In this document: one piece after another, positions 8,152 to 17,475 of the stretch
Numbering within the stretch: position 1 is the first letter of the stretch
How the letters are laid out: every line of letters starts with the position of its first letter
Assembly: GCA_025060295.1 (NCBI GenBank)
Contig: JANXCH010000002.1
Location: forward strand, 62,001 to 126,000
Source of the DNA: Dehalococcoidia bacterium
Lineage (GTDB): Bacteria; Chloroflexota; Dehalococcoidia; Lucifugimonadales; HRBIN23
Direction of reading: 5' to 3'
DNA: 64,000 bases
Program-made: the position numbers and the translations under genes
The notes under the pieces: generated by a model
What the model was told of the DNA's origin: nothing
The model's input: the letters and a program-made list of their open reading frames with translations, nothing else
Databases searched by the model: none

Positions 8152-9282
8152 TTAGGAGGCCCCGACGGTGCAGACCCCTGCCGAAACTGACGGTGCAGGG
8201 GTATCCTGGGGGTAGGGGCTGGCGATGAACCCCCCTCCCAGGACACGCTCCCCCTCGTAGAACACTACCGCCTGCCCTGGGGTGATGGCCCTCTGAGGCT
8301 CGTGGAAGGCGACCATGGCGGTATCGGAGCCGATGGGGGTGATGGTGGCCGCTACGGCCGGGGCCTTGTAACGCACCTTGACCTGGGCCTCAACGGGGGC
8401 TCCAGGAGGCCCCTCCACCCAGTTCACGCCCTCAGCCCGCAGGCTCTGCTGGTAGAGGGCCTCCTCTGGCCCCACGATGACCCGGGCGCGTGGGGCGTCG
8501 ATGCCTACTACATAGAGGGGCGTGCCACGGGCCACGCCCAGCCCACGCCGCTGGCCGATGGTGAAGAACTCCACCCCCTCGTGGCGCCCTAGCACGCGTC
8601 CCTCGGTGTCCACGATGTCGCCTGGGCGTCCCACGCCGTGCTGACGCAGGAACTCCCGGTAGTCCCCGGAGAGGACAAAGCAGATTTCCTGGCTGTCGGG
8701 CTTGCGGGCCACGGGCAGGCCGGCCGTCTGGGCTATCTGGCGCACCTCCGCCTTGCTGTACCAGCCGATAGGGAACAGCAGGCGGGCCAACTGCTCCTGC
8801 CCGAGGCCGAACAGCACATAAGACTGGTCTTTGCTCTCGTCCACTGCCTTGAGGAGGGAATAGACGCCGTGGCGCTCTACCACACGGGCATAGTGGCCTG
8901 TGGCCACCAGGTCGGCCCCTAAAGCCATGGCCCGCTGAAGAAGGAAGGCGAACTTAATGCGGTCGTTGCAGGCGATACAGGGGTTGGGCGTGCGCCCCCG
9001 CTGATATTCACCAACGAAGTAGTCCACCACAAAGGTGCGGAACTCCCGCTCGGCGTTCAGCACATAATGGGGGATATCCAACACCTGGCACACCCGCCGG
9101 GCGTCGTGGATGTCCTCCAGGGAGCAGCAGGAGCGACTGAGGGGGGCGGCGGTGGGCCGATAGAGGGTGAACAGGCGCAAAGTCACCCCCACCACCTGGT
9201 AGCCCGCCTGCTTAAGGAGCAGGGCGGCCACCGAGGAGTCCACCCCACCGCTCATGGCGACAATCACGCGCTTCTGGGACAT
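8152..9282 (-). CDS. mnmA: tRNA-specific 2-thiouridylase MnmA
   Basis: 376 aa. The PP-loop SGGVDSS is at residues 11-17, the first catalytic Cys lies in NPCIACN and the second in QEICFVLSGDY. MnmA activates U34 of Lys, Glu and Gln tRNAs and installs sulfur, delivered through IscS and a TusA-type relay. A tusA gene lies 8 kb away. The ATG at 9282 precedes the conserved KRVIVAMSGG. A longer in-frame extension has no homology and is left out. It is divergent from the secreted-protein gene. Confidence 0.96.
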   Translation of the reverse strand: MSQKRVIVAMSGGVDSSVAALLLKQAGYQVVGVTLRLFTLYRPTAAPLSRSCCSLEDIHDARRVCQVLDIPHYVLNAEREFRTFVVDYFVGEYQRGRTPNPCIACNDRIKFAFLLQRAMALGADLVATGHYARVVERHGVYSLLKAVDESKDQSYVLFGLGQEQLARLLFPIGWYSKAEVRQIAQTAGLPVARKPDSQEICFVLSGDYREFLRQHGVGRPGDIVDTEGRVLGRHEGVEFFTIGQRRGLGVARGTPLYVVGIDAPRARVIVGPEEALYQQSLRAEGVNWVEGPPGAPVEAQVKVRYKAPAVAATITPIGSDTAMVAFHEPQRAITPGQAVVFYEGERVLGGGFIASPYPQDTPAPSVSAGVCTVGAS

Positions 9283-9391
9283 AGCCGTTGTTCCCCTTTT
9301 TAGGATAGCATGGATACTATCGGTAGCGCTGGGGGCGGACAGGGGGGAACCCCACCCATGCCCCAGGCGTTTTCTCAGGGGAAGGGGAGCG

Positions 9392-12115
9392 ATGCGTGCT
9401 CTAGTGCTTAGCGTGTTGCTGGGGTGCGTGGTCCTGGCTCTGGGCTGGACGCCCCACCCCCAGCAGCCCCCGAGCATCACTCTCACTGTGGACAGGGAGT
9501 GGGTGTCGGCCGTCGCCGGGGGCTCCAGCGCTCAGTTCACGGTTACGGTGCGGGCTCCGGGGGCCAACCAGCGCCCCGATGTGGTGGATGCCCTGGGTGT
9601 GGTTGTGCGCAACCTGGACTTGGGTCTGGCGTGGACGGTGGTAGCCCCGGAAACCGGCCCCAATACGGGCGTGTTCCAGGCCCAGGTAACAGTGCGCAAT
9701 CAGGTGGCGGGCCTGCAACCGACAGAGGTTGGGGGGTTCCATCTCAACACCTTGGAGGTCTTCTATCCCGGGGCTGCGGGGGCACGGGTGCGGGTGGACG
9801 ACCAGCCCCCTTTAGTGCGGGTGGTGTCCCCGCCCCCTGGGGCCATTCTGCGCCCTGGGGAGGTGCAGATGGTGGTGGAAGTGGCGGATGCTTTGTCTGG
9901 CTTCCCCACTACCGTGGAGGCCCTGCAGGCCAACGCCGTGCGGCGCGCGCCGGGCTTTATCACCCTGGAGGTGGGGGCCCAGCCCTTCCTGCCGTCTGCC
10001 TTGGCTCTGGAGCGTATCCCGCAGGGGTGGCGGGTGCGCCTCACCCTCTTTATTGGAGGGCCAGGCTCGGTGGTGAGCTTGCCCTGGAGTGTGGTGGCGT
10101 TGGACTTGGCGGGCAACCGGGGCGGGCCGACGGAGGCCCTGCGGAGCGTCAGCACTGTTGACGGCTCCCCCGACGGCACCTCTTTGGTAGATGCCAACTG
10201 GGTGGGCACCCGCACCGAGTTTTGGGTGGGACGCCAGGTGCAGGTGCTGACGGGTCCCGCGCGGGGCCAGGTGCGCACCGTCTCCGCCTTCACGCCGCAA
10301 GAGGGGCGTCTCACCTTCGCTCAGCCGTTCACCGACCCCTCGGGACGCCCCGTCCCTATCGCGGCGGGTGTGCTCTACGAGTTCACTCAGACCTTGCTCC
10401 TCTCGGTGGACGGGGTGCCCCCCATTCTGGTGTCGGCCGAGACAGGCTCCTGGTGGGATGCCACGGCTCCCCCGGGCGAGCGCCTGAAGCGCCAGGCCGA
10501 TGCCAGGCGCACCAGCATCCGCTTGACCTTCTCCGACGATAGTGGGCTGGACGAGGCCAGCATTCTGCCGCGCCTGTTCCGTGTGGGTGGGGAGACCCCC
10601 ATTGGGGTGCAAGTGGTGGACATCCGCAACGAGTCCCTGCCCAGCCCCCAACGCCTGCGCCCTCTGGATGTATTCCTCACCCTTCCCCGCCCCCTGCCCT
10701 CGGATGCTCTGCCTGTGGTGACCATCGCCGAAGGCATCAAGGACAAGGCGGGGAATGTGGCCTCTGTGGGGCAGGTGGTGGCCAATGATGGTATCGGCCC
10801 CAGCCTGACGGCCACGGTGGATAAGACCCTGACGCGGGACAGCGTGACCATCCGCGTGGTGGCCGATGAGGCTCTGCGGGGTGTGCCCCAGGTGGTGTTG
10901 GGTGCCCAGCAGGATGCGGCGGGTACGGTGGCCCCGGCGGCTCCCCTGGCGATGACGCCCGCAGGGGGTGGGGCCTACACCCTGCAAGTGGTGGGAAGTG
11001 CCCACCCCTTGGGCAACGCCGTGCCCCAGCGGGTGCATGTCCTGGTGCAGGCGGTGGACATCCCCGGCAACCCGGGCTGGGCAGGTTCCTCTAGGGTAGG
11101 CCCCTCGGCGCTAGTGTACGAGTTTGACCCTGTGCTCAATGGGGGGAGGGAGCCAGTGGTGAAGGTGGGCGACACAGTGGTAGAGGGGGGACGGTTCCCC
11201 ACAATCGCCCTCTCCGACCCCTTGTTTATCAGTGTGGACTGGTCAGCGGAGGGGGCGGAATACCTTGGGGACTCCCATGCCCGTGTGGAGATGGTCGGTG
11301 TGGATGTGCGGATAGGGGATACGCCCCTGTCGGCCGCTGTGAGCACTCAGGACGGGGTGCGCTACCTGATCGTGGTGGCTAATCCCCAACCTGGGGACTA
11401 TATCCTGGCATTTAGCGGGCGCGATGCGGCGGGGAATCAGTCCCTGTTGCCCGGAGGGCCAGAGACGACGGTCTTTCGGCGGACGTTTCGCCTGCAGGTG
11501 CCCACGCCGATGGTGATTCCACTGACACCGGGCTGGAACATCATTAGCCTGCCCTTTGCCCCCGCCTCCCGTGCTGTCAACTCGGTGCTGGCTGATACGG
11601 ATGTGGATATGGTGATGACCTGGGACGGGGTGGCGGGGACATTTCTGGTGGCCCGGCGCAACCCGACGACACGCCTCTTTGAGGGGGATATCTCCACTCT
11701 AGAGGTGGGGCGGGGTTACTATGTGCGCTCCACTTCCTTCCGTCCCTTACGCTTGACCCCCGCCCCGGCTGGGCCTGGCGGCCCTCCCCCCCAGCCCCCA
11801 GCGGCCATTAGCCTGCGCTCCGGCTGGAACCTTATCGGCATCGTGAGCGGGGCGCGCCCTCCTGTCGCATCGTTGCCCGCCGATGCCTACTTTGCCACCC
11901 TGCGGACAGCGGCGGGCACACCCGCCTGGAGCCGTGCCTACTGGTATGACAGTGTTACCCAGACCTGGCACTCCCTCACGCCGGGGCAGGTATGGCCAGC
12001 GGGGAGCATCCATCCCTGTACGGGGGTGGTGCTGACCGCTCCCCAGCCGGCGGAGGTGTGTGTGGGGAAAGGCTATTGGGTATTCGTGCCCCAGGACAGC
12101 ATCCTTGTGCCGTAG
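9392..12115 (+). CDS. Large secreted protein with tandem beta-rich modules and two C-terminal GWN modules
   Basis: 907 aa from the ATG at 9392 (GAAGGGGAG upstream). An N-terminal signal peptide (MRALVLSVLLGCVVLALG) is followed by many beta-strand-rich segments of bacterial Ig-like appearance, with repeated phrases such as DAAGN, DLAGNRG and DIPGNPG typical of cadherin/Ig-like extracellular repeats. The C-terminal third has two copies of a module starting LTPGWNIISLP and LRSGWNLIGIV, ending in RGYYVRS and KGYWVFV. Only two Cys are present near the end (PCTG, EVCVG). No catalytic motif is recognised. A cell-surface or matrix role is likely, with low certainty. Confidence 0.8.
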   Translation: MRALVLSVLLGCVVLALGWTPHPQQPPSITLTVDREWVSAVAGGSSAQFTVTVRAPGANQRPDVVDALGVVVRNLDLGLAWTVVAPETGPNTGVFQAQVTVRNQVAGLQPTEVGGFHLNTLEVFYPGAAGARVRVDDQPPLVRVVSPPPGAILRPGEVQMVVEVADALSGFPTTVEALQANAVRRAPGFITLEVGAQPFLPSALALERIPQGWRVRLTLFIGGPGSVVSLPWSVVALDLAGNRGGPTEALRSVSTVDGSPDGTSLVDANWVGTRTEFWVGRQVQVLTGPARGQVRTVSAFTPQEGRLTFAQPFTDPSGRPVPIAAGVLYEFTQTLLLSVDGVPPILVSAETGSWWDATAPPGERLKRQADARRTSIRLTFSDDSGLDEASILPRLFRVGGETPIGVQVVDIRNESLPSPQRLRPLDVFLTLPRPLPSDALPVVTIAEGIKDKAGNVASVGQVVANDGIGPSLTATVDKTLTRDSVTIRVVADEALRGVPQVVLGAQQDAAGTVAPAAPLAMTPAGGGAYTLQVVGSAHPLGNAVPQRVHVLVQAVDIPGNPGWAGSSRVGPSALVYEFDPVLNGGREPVVKVGDTVVEGGRFPTIALSDPLFISVDWSAEGAEYLGDSHARVEMVGVDVRIGDTPLSAAVSTQDGVRYLIVVANPQPGDYILAFSGRDAAGNQSLLPGGPETTVFRRTFRLQVPTPMVIPLTPGWNIISLPFAPASRAVNSVLADTDVDMVMTWDGVAGTFLVARRNPTTRLFEGDISTLEVGRGYYVRSTSFRPLRLTPAPAGPGGPPPQPPAAISLRSGWNLIGIVSGARPPVASLPADAYFATLRTAAGTPAWSRAYWYDSVTQTWHSLTPGQVWPAGSIHPCTGVVLTAPQPAEVCVGKGYWVFVPQDSILVP

Positions 12116-12133
12116 AGGGGGGTGGCGGGCGCG

Positions 12134-12781
12134 CTATGTGCCCGGCGCGCTGCGCGCTGTCAGGACCACCACTTGAGGCTCGGAGGGTAGGGAGGAACGG
12201 CTGACCGCCAGGCGCGGCTGGGGTGTCGGGGTGCCGACCCCCGCCTCTTTCAGGAAAGGCTCCAAGGGGTGCAGGGAGACCGCCACTCCCGGCAAGGCGT
12301 AATGCATGGGGATGATCGCCCGCGCCCCCAGTAGGCGGGCTGTCTCCACCGCCTCCCGGGGGGAAAGGGTGCACATGCCACCCACCGGCACCAGCAGGAT
12401 GTGGACACCTCCTATCTCCTCCACGAGATGGCTGGCCGGCACGGATGCCAGGTCGCCCAGGTGGGCGATAGCCAATCCTTCCATTTCGATGACGAACACG
12501 GTGTTGCGGCCGGAGGGGCCCGCCTTTTTGGACAGGGGTGTGCGGTAGCCACGGATATATACCCCCGCCACTTCGTATTCCCCCGGCCCCAGCAGGGCCT
12601 TATAGTTTCCTTGGCATGCCTCCAGCCAGCGATGATGGGGATGATCGTGGCTAGAGGTTACGATGCGCACCTCCAGGGGGGACAGGCTCCACCCCAAGGA
12701 GGGGGCAAAGGGATCGGTAACCAGGGTGACCTCGCCCGATCGGATCAGGAAGCAGGAATGGCCCATCCAGAGAATGTCCAC
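12134..12781 (-). CDS. MBL-fold metal-dependent hydrolase (UlaG-like)
   Basis: 215 aa with a GTG start after GGAG. It begins ILWMGHSCFLIRSG, as in UlaG-like metallo-beta-lactamase-fold proteins. TSSHDHPHH replaces the usual HxHxDH, and IIPMHYALPG near residue 160 is the late His motif. These proteins hydrolyse phosphodiesters or lactones; the substrate is not evident. The gene is convergent with the secreted-protein gene (18-nt gap) and divergent from glmS. Confidence 0.88.
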   Translation of the reverse strand: MDILWMGHSCFLIRSGEVTLVTDPFAPSLGWSLSPLEVRIVTSSHDHPHHRWLEACQGNYKALLGPGEYEVAGVYIRGYRTPLSKKAGPSGRNTVFVIEMEGLAIAHLGDLASVPASHLVEEIGGVHILLVPVGGMCTLSPREAVETARLLGARAIIPMHYALPGVAVSLHPLEPFLKEAGVGTPTPQPRLAVSRSSLPSEPQVVVLTARSAPGT

Positions 12782-12924
12782 GGCGCTTCTCTCCTATGGA
12801 GAGAGTCATTGGCTTCAGTATATACCGTGTGCTCAGTGGGGGGCGTGCGTGGGGTGCCCTGTGGGTTGGGGCGGAGAAGGGGGTAGAGCGCCCCGCGGGG
12901 GGTGCGCGCACGTGGGGGACATAC

Positions 12925-12953
12925 ACGCCAAGTCGGCCTCTGTATGGTATCCT
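12925..12953 (+). promoter_or_regulatory. Possible glmS promoter
   Basis: ACGCCA (12925-12930), 17-nt spacer, TATCCT (12948-12953), 35 nt upstream of the glmS GTG. The -10 is good, the -35 matches only in part. No glmS ribozyme-like sequence is evident. Confidence 0.4.
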
Positions 12954-12987
12954 AAAAGGTCTACTGCACCACACTAGGGGGTGGCGT

Positions 12988-14844
12988 GTGTGTGGCATCG
13001 TCGGCTACACGGGCGCGCGCGCGGCCGCACCCATTCTTCTGGAGGGTTTGGGCCGACTAGAATACCGGGGCTACGATAGCGCCGGCCTGGTGGTGGTGTC
13101 GCCCACGGGTGCCCTGACCGTGCGGAAGACACCGGGGAAACTGGTCAACCTCGTTGCGGCTTTGCACGAGGGAGGGATGCCCGTGGGCACCTGGGGTTTG
13201 GGCCACACCCGTTGGGCTACCCACGGTGCCCCTACCGAGGTGAACGCCCACCCCCATCTGGACTGCACGGGCACCATCAGTGTGGTGCACAACGGCATCG
13301 TGGAGAACGCGGGCGAACTGGCCCGCCAGTTGGAGGACGCGGGGCACCGCTTCGTCTCGGAGACGGATACCGAGGTGATCGCCCACCTGCTGGAGCAGGC
13401 CATTCGGGACGGGAAAACCTTGGAGGATGCCCTCCGCTGGACCGCCCAGCGCCTGCGGGGGGCCAATGCCATCGCCGTGCTCTGGGCACACCAAGCGGGG
13501 CATGTGGCAGCGGTGCGCCTGGGCTATGCGGGGGGCATCATAGTCGGCTATGGGCAAGGGGAGATGTTCCTGGCCAGCGATTTACAGGCCCTTCTCCCCT
13601 ATACGCGGCGCGTGGTGCACCTGGCGCATGGAGAGATGGCCATCGTCACGCCCAGCGGGGCTTCCTACTGTACCCTGGACGGGCGTCCCTTGCAGAAGGA
13701 GCCGGTGCTGGTCCCGTATACGGTCGCCACCTCGGGCAAAGGTTTCTACCGCCATTTCACTTTAAAGGAAATTTGCGAACAGTCGGAGGCCATGACCAGT
13801 GCCTTGCGGGGACGCCTGCACCTCCACGCCCGTGCGGATGTGGCGCTGGAAAGGGAGATGCATCCTTTGGAGGCCGTACTGCCCCATGTGTCGCGGGTGG
13901 TGTTGGTGGGGATGGGTACCAGTTTCCACGCCTGCCAGGTGGGGCGGGTCTTTGTGGAGAACCTGGCGGGTATCCCCGCCGAGGCCGACAACGCCTCGGA
14001 GTTCCGCTACCGTAACCCCGTTCTGGACCGCCGAACCCTGCTGGTGGCCGTGACCCAATCGGGGGAGACGGCCGATACCCTCAGTTGCATGGCCGAGGCC
14101 CGCCAAAGGGGGGCTTCGGTGCTGGCCCTGTGCAATGTGGAAGGCTCCGAGGCCACCCGCCAAGCTGATGGGGTGCTCTACCTCAAGGCGGGGCTGGAGG
14201 TGGGTGTGGCCTCCACTAAGACCTTTCTCAACTCGCTCCTGACCCTCTATTTGCTGGCGCTGCACCTGGGCAAGGTGCGGGGCACCCTCTCAGCTGCCTC
14301 CCGGAGCGAGGCCATTGGGCACCTCATACGCTTGCCGGCCCTTGTGGGGGAGTTGGTGGAGAACACCCAGGCCGTGTGCCAAGCCTTGGCCGAGCGTTAC
14401 TTTAAATACCACTCCTTCCTGTATCTGGGGCGGGGGGTGTTGTATCCCATTGCGTTGGAGGGGGCTCTCAAACTGAAGGAGTTGAGTTACATTCACGCCG
14501 AGGGCTACGCCGCCGGGGAGATGAAGCACGGCCCCATCGCCCTATTGGATCCCGAGGTGCCGGTGGTGGCCCTGGCCCCCCAGGGGCGCCTATACCCCAA
14601 GATGCTGTCCAACATTGCGGAGGTGCGGGCGCGGGGAAGCCCCGTCATCGCCATCGGCACCCAGGGCGATACGGCCCTGGCCCAGAAGGTGGAGCACTTC
14701 CTGCCCATTCCACCAGTGCCCGAACTGCTGACGCCCTTTGTGGCCGTGGTGCCCCTGCAACTGCTGGCTTATTACATCGCCGTGCGGCGGGGATGTGATG
14801 TGGACCAGCCCCGTAACCTGGCCAAGTCTGTTACGGTGGAGTAG
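12988..14844 (+). CDS. glmS: Glutamine-fructose-6-phosphate aminotransferase (isomerizing)
   Basis: 618 aa. The start is the GTG at 12988, because the next codon is the catalytic Cys2 (CGIVGYTG) that becomes the N-terminal nucleophile after Met removal; AGGGGG lies 5 nt upstream. The N-terminal glutaminase domain is followed by two SIS sugar-isomerase domains (GMGTSFHAC near residue 310; SQSGETADTL near 355) and ends in DQPRNLAKSVTVE, the usual GlmS C-terminus. The product, glucosamine-6-phosphate, feeds cell-envelope and glycan synthesis. Confidence 0.97.
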   Translation: MCGIVGYTGARAAAPILLEGLGRLEYRGYDSAGLVVVSPTGALTVRKTPGKLVNLVAALHEGGMPVGTWGLGHTRWATHGAPTEVNAHPHLDCTGTISVVHNGIVENAGELARQLEDAGHRFVSETDTEVIAHLLEQAIRDGKTLEDALRWTAQRLRGANAIAVLWAHQAGHVAAVRLGYAGGIIVGYGQGEMFLASDLQALLPYTRRVVHLAHGEMAIVTPSGASYCTLDGRPLQKEPVLVPYTVATSGKGFYRHFTLKEICEQSEAMTSALRGRLHLHARADVALEREMHPLEAVLPHVSRVVLVGMGTSFHACQVGRVFVENLAGIPAEADNASEFRYRNPVLDRRTLLVAVTQSGETADTLSCMAEARQRGASVLALCNVEGSEATRQADGVLYLKAGLEVGVASTKTFLNSLLTLYLLALHLGKVRGTLSAASRSEAIGHLIRLPALVGELVENTQAVCQALAERYFKYHSFLYLGRGVLYPIALEGALKLKELSYIHAEGYAAGEMKHGPIALLDPEVPVVALAPQGRLYPKMLSNIAEVRARGSPVIAIGTQGDTALAQKVEHFLPIPPVPELLTPFVAVVPLQLLAYYIAVRRGCDVDQPRNLAKSVTVE

Positions 14845-14850
14845 GGGCCA

Positions 14851-14876
14851 GCCTGAGGTGTCCCTCGGGCTTCCCC
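14851..14876 (+). terminator. Possible glmS terminator
   Basis: An 8-bp stem GCCTGAGG / CCTCGGGC (one G-T pair, loop TGTC) starts 7 nt after the glmS stop. Only TT follows, so termination strength is doubtful. Confidence 0.4.
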
Positions 14877-14897
14877 GGGATGGGGTGAGGGCCCCCC

Positions 14898-14926
14898 TTG
14901 ACAATGTTGATTTGTTGACGCATTAT
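14898..14926 (+). promoter_or_regulatory. Promoter of the Rrf2-type regulator gene
   Basis: Perfect TTGACA (14898-14903), 17-nt spacer, CATTAT (14921-14926). The core contains three TTGA repeats (14898, 14907, 14914), a possible binding site for the encoded Rrf2 protein; such regulators often repress their own promoter. The stretch is clearly more AT-rich than its surroundings. Confidence 0.7.
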
Positions 14927-14969
14927 TCCTTTGTAGGAGTGTGAATGCTTCTGGACGGGGGGAGGGCGT

Positions 14970-15407
14970 ATGCGGGTCTCTATGAAGGTGGACTACGGGG
15001 TGCGGGCGTTGGTGGAGTTGGCCCAGCGCTACGGCGAAGGGCCCGTGCCCACGGCCGATGTGGCCGCCCACCAGAATATCCCGGAGCCCTACCTGGACCA
15101 GCTGCTGAGCATCTTGAACAAGTCGGGGTTTGTGCGGAGCCGGCGCGGCCCCCAGGGGGGGCATATGCTGGCCCGCCCACCCCACGAAATCACATTGGAG
15201 ATGGTGATGCGCACTCTAGAAGGCACGGCGGCCCCGCTGGACTGTTTGGACGAGCCCTCGGAGTGTATCCTCTCCAGCGCCTGCGCCCAGCGGCAAATCT
15301 GGCGCTCGGTAGAGGAAGCGGTCCAGAGCGTGCTGAGTTCCACCTCTATCGCCGACCTGGCCAACCGCCAGAGGCAGCTGTCCACCCGGGGTCTGTATCA
15401 AATCTAA
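14970..15407 (+). CDS. Rrf2 family transcriptional regulator (IscR-like, three Cys)
   Basis: 145 aa. It begins with the winged-helix DNA-binding domain (KVDYGVRALVELA, then IPEPYLDQLLSIL and GFVRSRRGPQGG). Three Cys at 92, 99 and 105 are spaced almost as the IscR [2Fe-2S] ligands, so it probably senses Fe-S or sulfur status. The ATG has GGGGGAGG upstream; an in-frame ATG four codons later is possible. The sulfur operon follows directly after a terminator hairpin, and it is the obvious candidate target. Confidence 0.9.
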   Translation: MRVSMKVDYGVRALVELAQRYGEGPVPTADVAAHQNIPEPYLDQLLSILNKSGFVRSRRGPQGGHMLARPPHEITLEMVMRTLEGTAAPLDCLDEPSECILSSACAQRQIWRSVEEAVQSVLSSTSIADLANRQRQLSTRGLYQI

Positions 15408-15426
15408 CCTCTCGGCACAAGCCGGT

Positions 15427-15469
15427 GCCCCGCTTCCCGCGCCAGCCCGCGCTGGGGACGGGGCTTTTT
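15427..15469 (+). terminator. Intrinsic terminator or attenuator between the Rrf2 gene and moeB
   Basis: GCCCCG (15427-15432) pairs with CGGGGC (15459-15464), with further pairing inside (GCGC/GCGC), followed by TTTTT (15465-15469). It ends 23 nt before the moeB ATG, so transcription of moeB must read through it or begin after it. No separate promoter is visible between the two. Confidence 0.75.
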
Positions 15470-15492
15470 CCTTGTCAACGAGGTGAGGGGAG

Positions 15493-16341
15493 ATGACAAC
15501 GCAGACCACCCAGCCTATGATCCTGACCCCCGAGCAGGTGAAGCGCTATAGCCGGCATATCATCATGCCCCAGGTGGGGAGCGCCGGCCAGCGCAAAATC
15601 CGCCAGGCCCGGGTCCTCATCGTGGGGGCAGGCGGACTCGGCTCCCCCGCTGCCGTCTACCTCGCCCTGGCGGGTGTGGGCACCCTGGGCATCGTGGACT
15701 TCGATGTGGTGGATCTGTCCAATCTCCAGCGCCAAATCCTCCACCATACCGATGATGTGGGGCGCCCCAAAGTCCTCTCGGCAGCCGAGAGCATCCGCGC
15801 CTACAACCCCGATGTGCAGGTGGAACTTCATGAGACCCGCCTCACGTCGGAGAACGCTTTGGACATCATCGGGCGCTATGACATCGTGGTCAACGGGGCC
15901 GACAACTTCCCCACCCGTTACCTGCTCAACGACGCCTGCTACTTTCTGAGGAAGCCCTTGGTGGACGGGAGCATCCTGCTCTTTGATGGCACCGCCACGG
16001 TGTTCGTGCCGGGGAAGGGGTGCTACCGCTGCCTGTTCCGCAATCCGCCCCCGCCGGGGGCTGTGCCCAACTGCGCCGAGGCGGGGGTGTTGGGAGCCAT
16101 GACGGGCATCGTGGGGAGCATCCAGGCCGCCGAAACCCTCAAACTGATTCTGGGCATTGGCCAGCCCCTGGTCTCCCGCCTGCTCCTGATTGACGCCTTG
16201 GCTATGGAGTTCCGCATCATCCGCCTACGGCGGGACCCCACCTGCCCCTTGTGCGGGGACAACCCCACCGTTACCCAGTTGATTGACTACGAGGAGTTTT
16301 GCGGACTGCGCCCGCCCACCAGAGAAGGGACGACGGGATAG
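15493..16341 (+). CDS. moeB: MoeB/ThiF-type E1-like adenylyltransferase
   Basis: 282 aa. RYSRHIIMPQVG opens the protein; GAGGLGSP near residue 38 is the ATP site and DFDVVDLSNLQRQ follows. PNCAEAGVLG holds the conserved Cys, and CYRC with CPLC are the structural zinc ligands. Such enzymes adenylate the C-terminal Gly-Gly of small sulfur carriers (MoaD, ThiS, CysO). No carrier gene or rhodanese domain is attached; TusA and rhodanese genes follow in the same operon. Next to a cysteine synthase, activation of a CysO-like carrier is a plausible role. Confidence 0.92.
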   Translation: MTTQTTQPMILTPEQVKRYSRHIIMPQVGSAGQRKIRQARVLIVGAGGLGSPAAVYLALAGVGTLGIVDFDVVDLSNLQRQILHHTDDVGRPKVLSAAESIRAYNPDVQVELHETRLTSENALDIIGRYDIVVNGADNFPTRYLLNDACYFLRKPLVDGSILLFDGTATVFVPGKGCYRCLFRNPPPPGAVPNCAEAGVLGAMTGIVGSIQAAETLKLILGIGQPLVSRLLLIDALAMEFRIIRLRRDPTCPLCGDNPTVTQLIDYEEFCGLRPPTREGTTG

Positions 16342-16345
16342 AACG

Positions 16346-17335
16346 ATGACTGCAGCGGCACGCTTCACTCCCGACCTGGCCGGCTTCCGCAGTGGTCTGC
16401 TGAAGCGGGACATCTTGGACGCTATCGGCAATACGCCGATGGTGCTCCTGCGGCGCATCAGCCCCAACCCCCGGGTGCGCATCTTCGCCAAACTGGAGGG
16501 GCAGAACCCTTCGGGAAGCGTCAAGGACCGCATCGCCAAGTATATGATTGAGCAGGCCGAGGCCCAGGGCCTCTTGACGCCTGACAAAATCGTTTTGGAG
16601 CCCACCAGCGGCAACACGGGCATTGCCCTGGCCATGGTGTGCAAAGTGAAGGGCTATCGTATGGTGGCGGTGATGCCCGAGTCCGTCAGCCCGGAGCGGG
16701 TGCAACTCCTCCGGGCCTATGGGGCCGACATCGTGTTTACCCACGGGAGCCGGGGCACCAACTACTCCATCTTGGTGGCGCGGGAGATGGTGGAGCGGGA
16801 GCCGGAGAAGTACTTTATGCCCTACCAGTATGGCAACGAGGCTAATCCCCGCGCCCACTATGAGACCACCGGCGCTGAGATCCTGTCCGCCTTGCCGGAG
16901 GTGGATGTGTTCGTGGCGGGGCTGGGCACAGGGGGCACCCTCATGGGCGTGGGACGACGCCTGAAGGAGCATAACCCGTCGGTGAAGGTGGTGGCCGCTG
17001 CCCCCGACCCGGAGGAGACCATTGAGGGCCTGCGCCGCCTGGAGGACGGCTTCGTGCCGCCCATTTTGGACCTCTCCCTGCTGGACGGGCGCATTATGGT
17101 GAAGAGCCAGGAGGCCTTCGCCACCACCAAGGAACTGATGGACAAGGAAGGCATCTTCGCCGGCGTCTCCTCGGGTGCGGTGGTGGCGGTGGCCAAACGC
17201 CTGGCGACCCGTATGCAGGGGGGAAACATCGTCTGCTTGTGCGCCGACGGGGGCTGGAAGTATCTGAGCACCAGCCTGTGGACGCGGGAGTATTCCGCCC
17301 TGGAACCCGAGGTGCGGGGGAAGGTATGGTGGTAA
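16346..17335 (+). CDS. cysK: PLP-dependent cysteine synthase (CysK/CysM family)
   Basis: 329 aa. The PLP lysine is K60 in NPSGSVKDR, the substrate loop TSGNTG is at residues 87-92, and GTGGTLMGVGR binds the phosphate. The family makes cysteine from O-acetylserine (or O-phosphoserine) and sulfide or a protein thiocarboxylate. The ATG lies 4 nt after the moeB stop, so the two are coupled. The MoeB neighbour raises the possibility of a CysM-like thiocarboxylate-using enzyme, but the sequence alone does not decide that. Confidence 0.93.
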   Translation: MTAAARFTPDLAGFRSGLLKRDILDAIGNTPMVLLRRISPNPRVRIFAKLEGQNPSGSVKDRIAKYMIEQAEAQGLLTPDKIVLEPTSGNTGIALAMVCKVKGYRMVAVMPESVSPERVQLLRAYGADIVFTHGSRGTNYSILVAREMVEREPEKYFMPYQYGNEANPRAHYETTGAEILSALPEVDVFVAGLGTGGTLMGVGRRLKEHNPSVKVVAAAPDPEETIEGLRRLEDGFVPPILDLSLLDGRIMVKSQEAFATTKELMDKEGIFAGVSSGAVVAVAKRLATRMQGGNIVCLCADGGWKYLSTSLWTREYSALEPEVRGKVWW

Positions 17336-17475
17336 CCCCTCCGATGGGCACTCCTGGTAGGAGCGTGCGCCCCTTGAGGGGGCCCGCAGACACCCCTCCT
17401 CCACCCGTGTGGGGGATACAGGTGAGGGGAATGCTTTCCTCCCCGTGCACAGAACACATCAGGAAAGGAGGGAAC

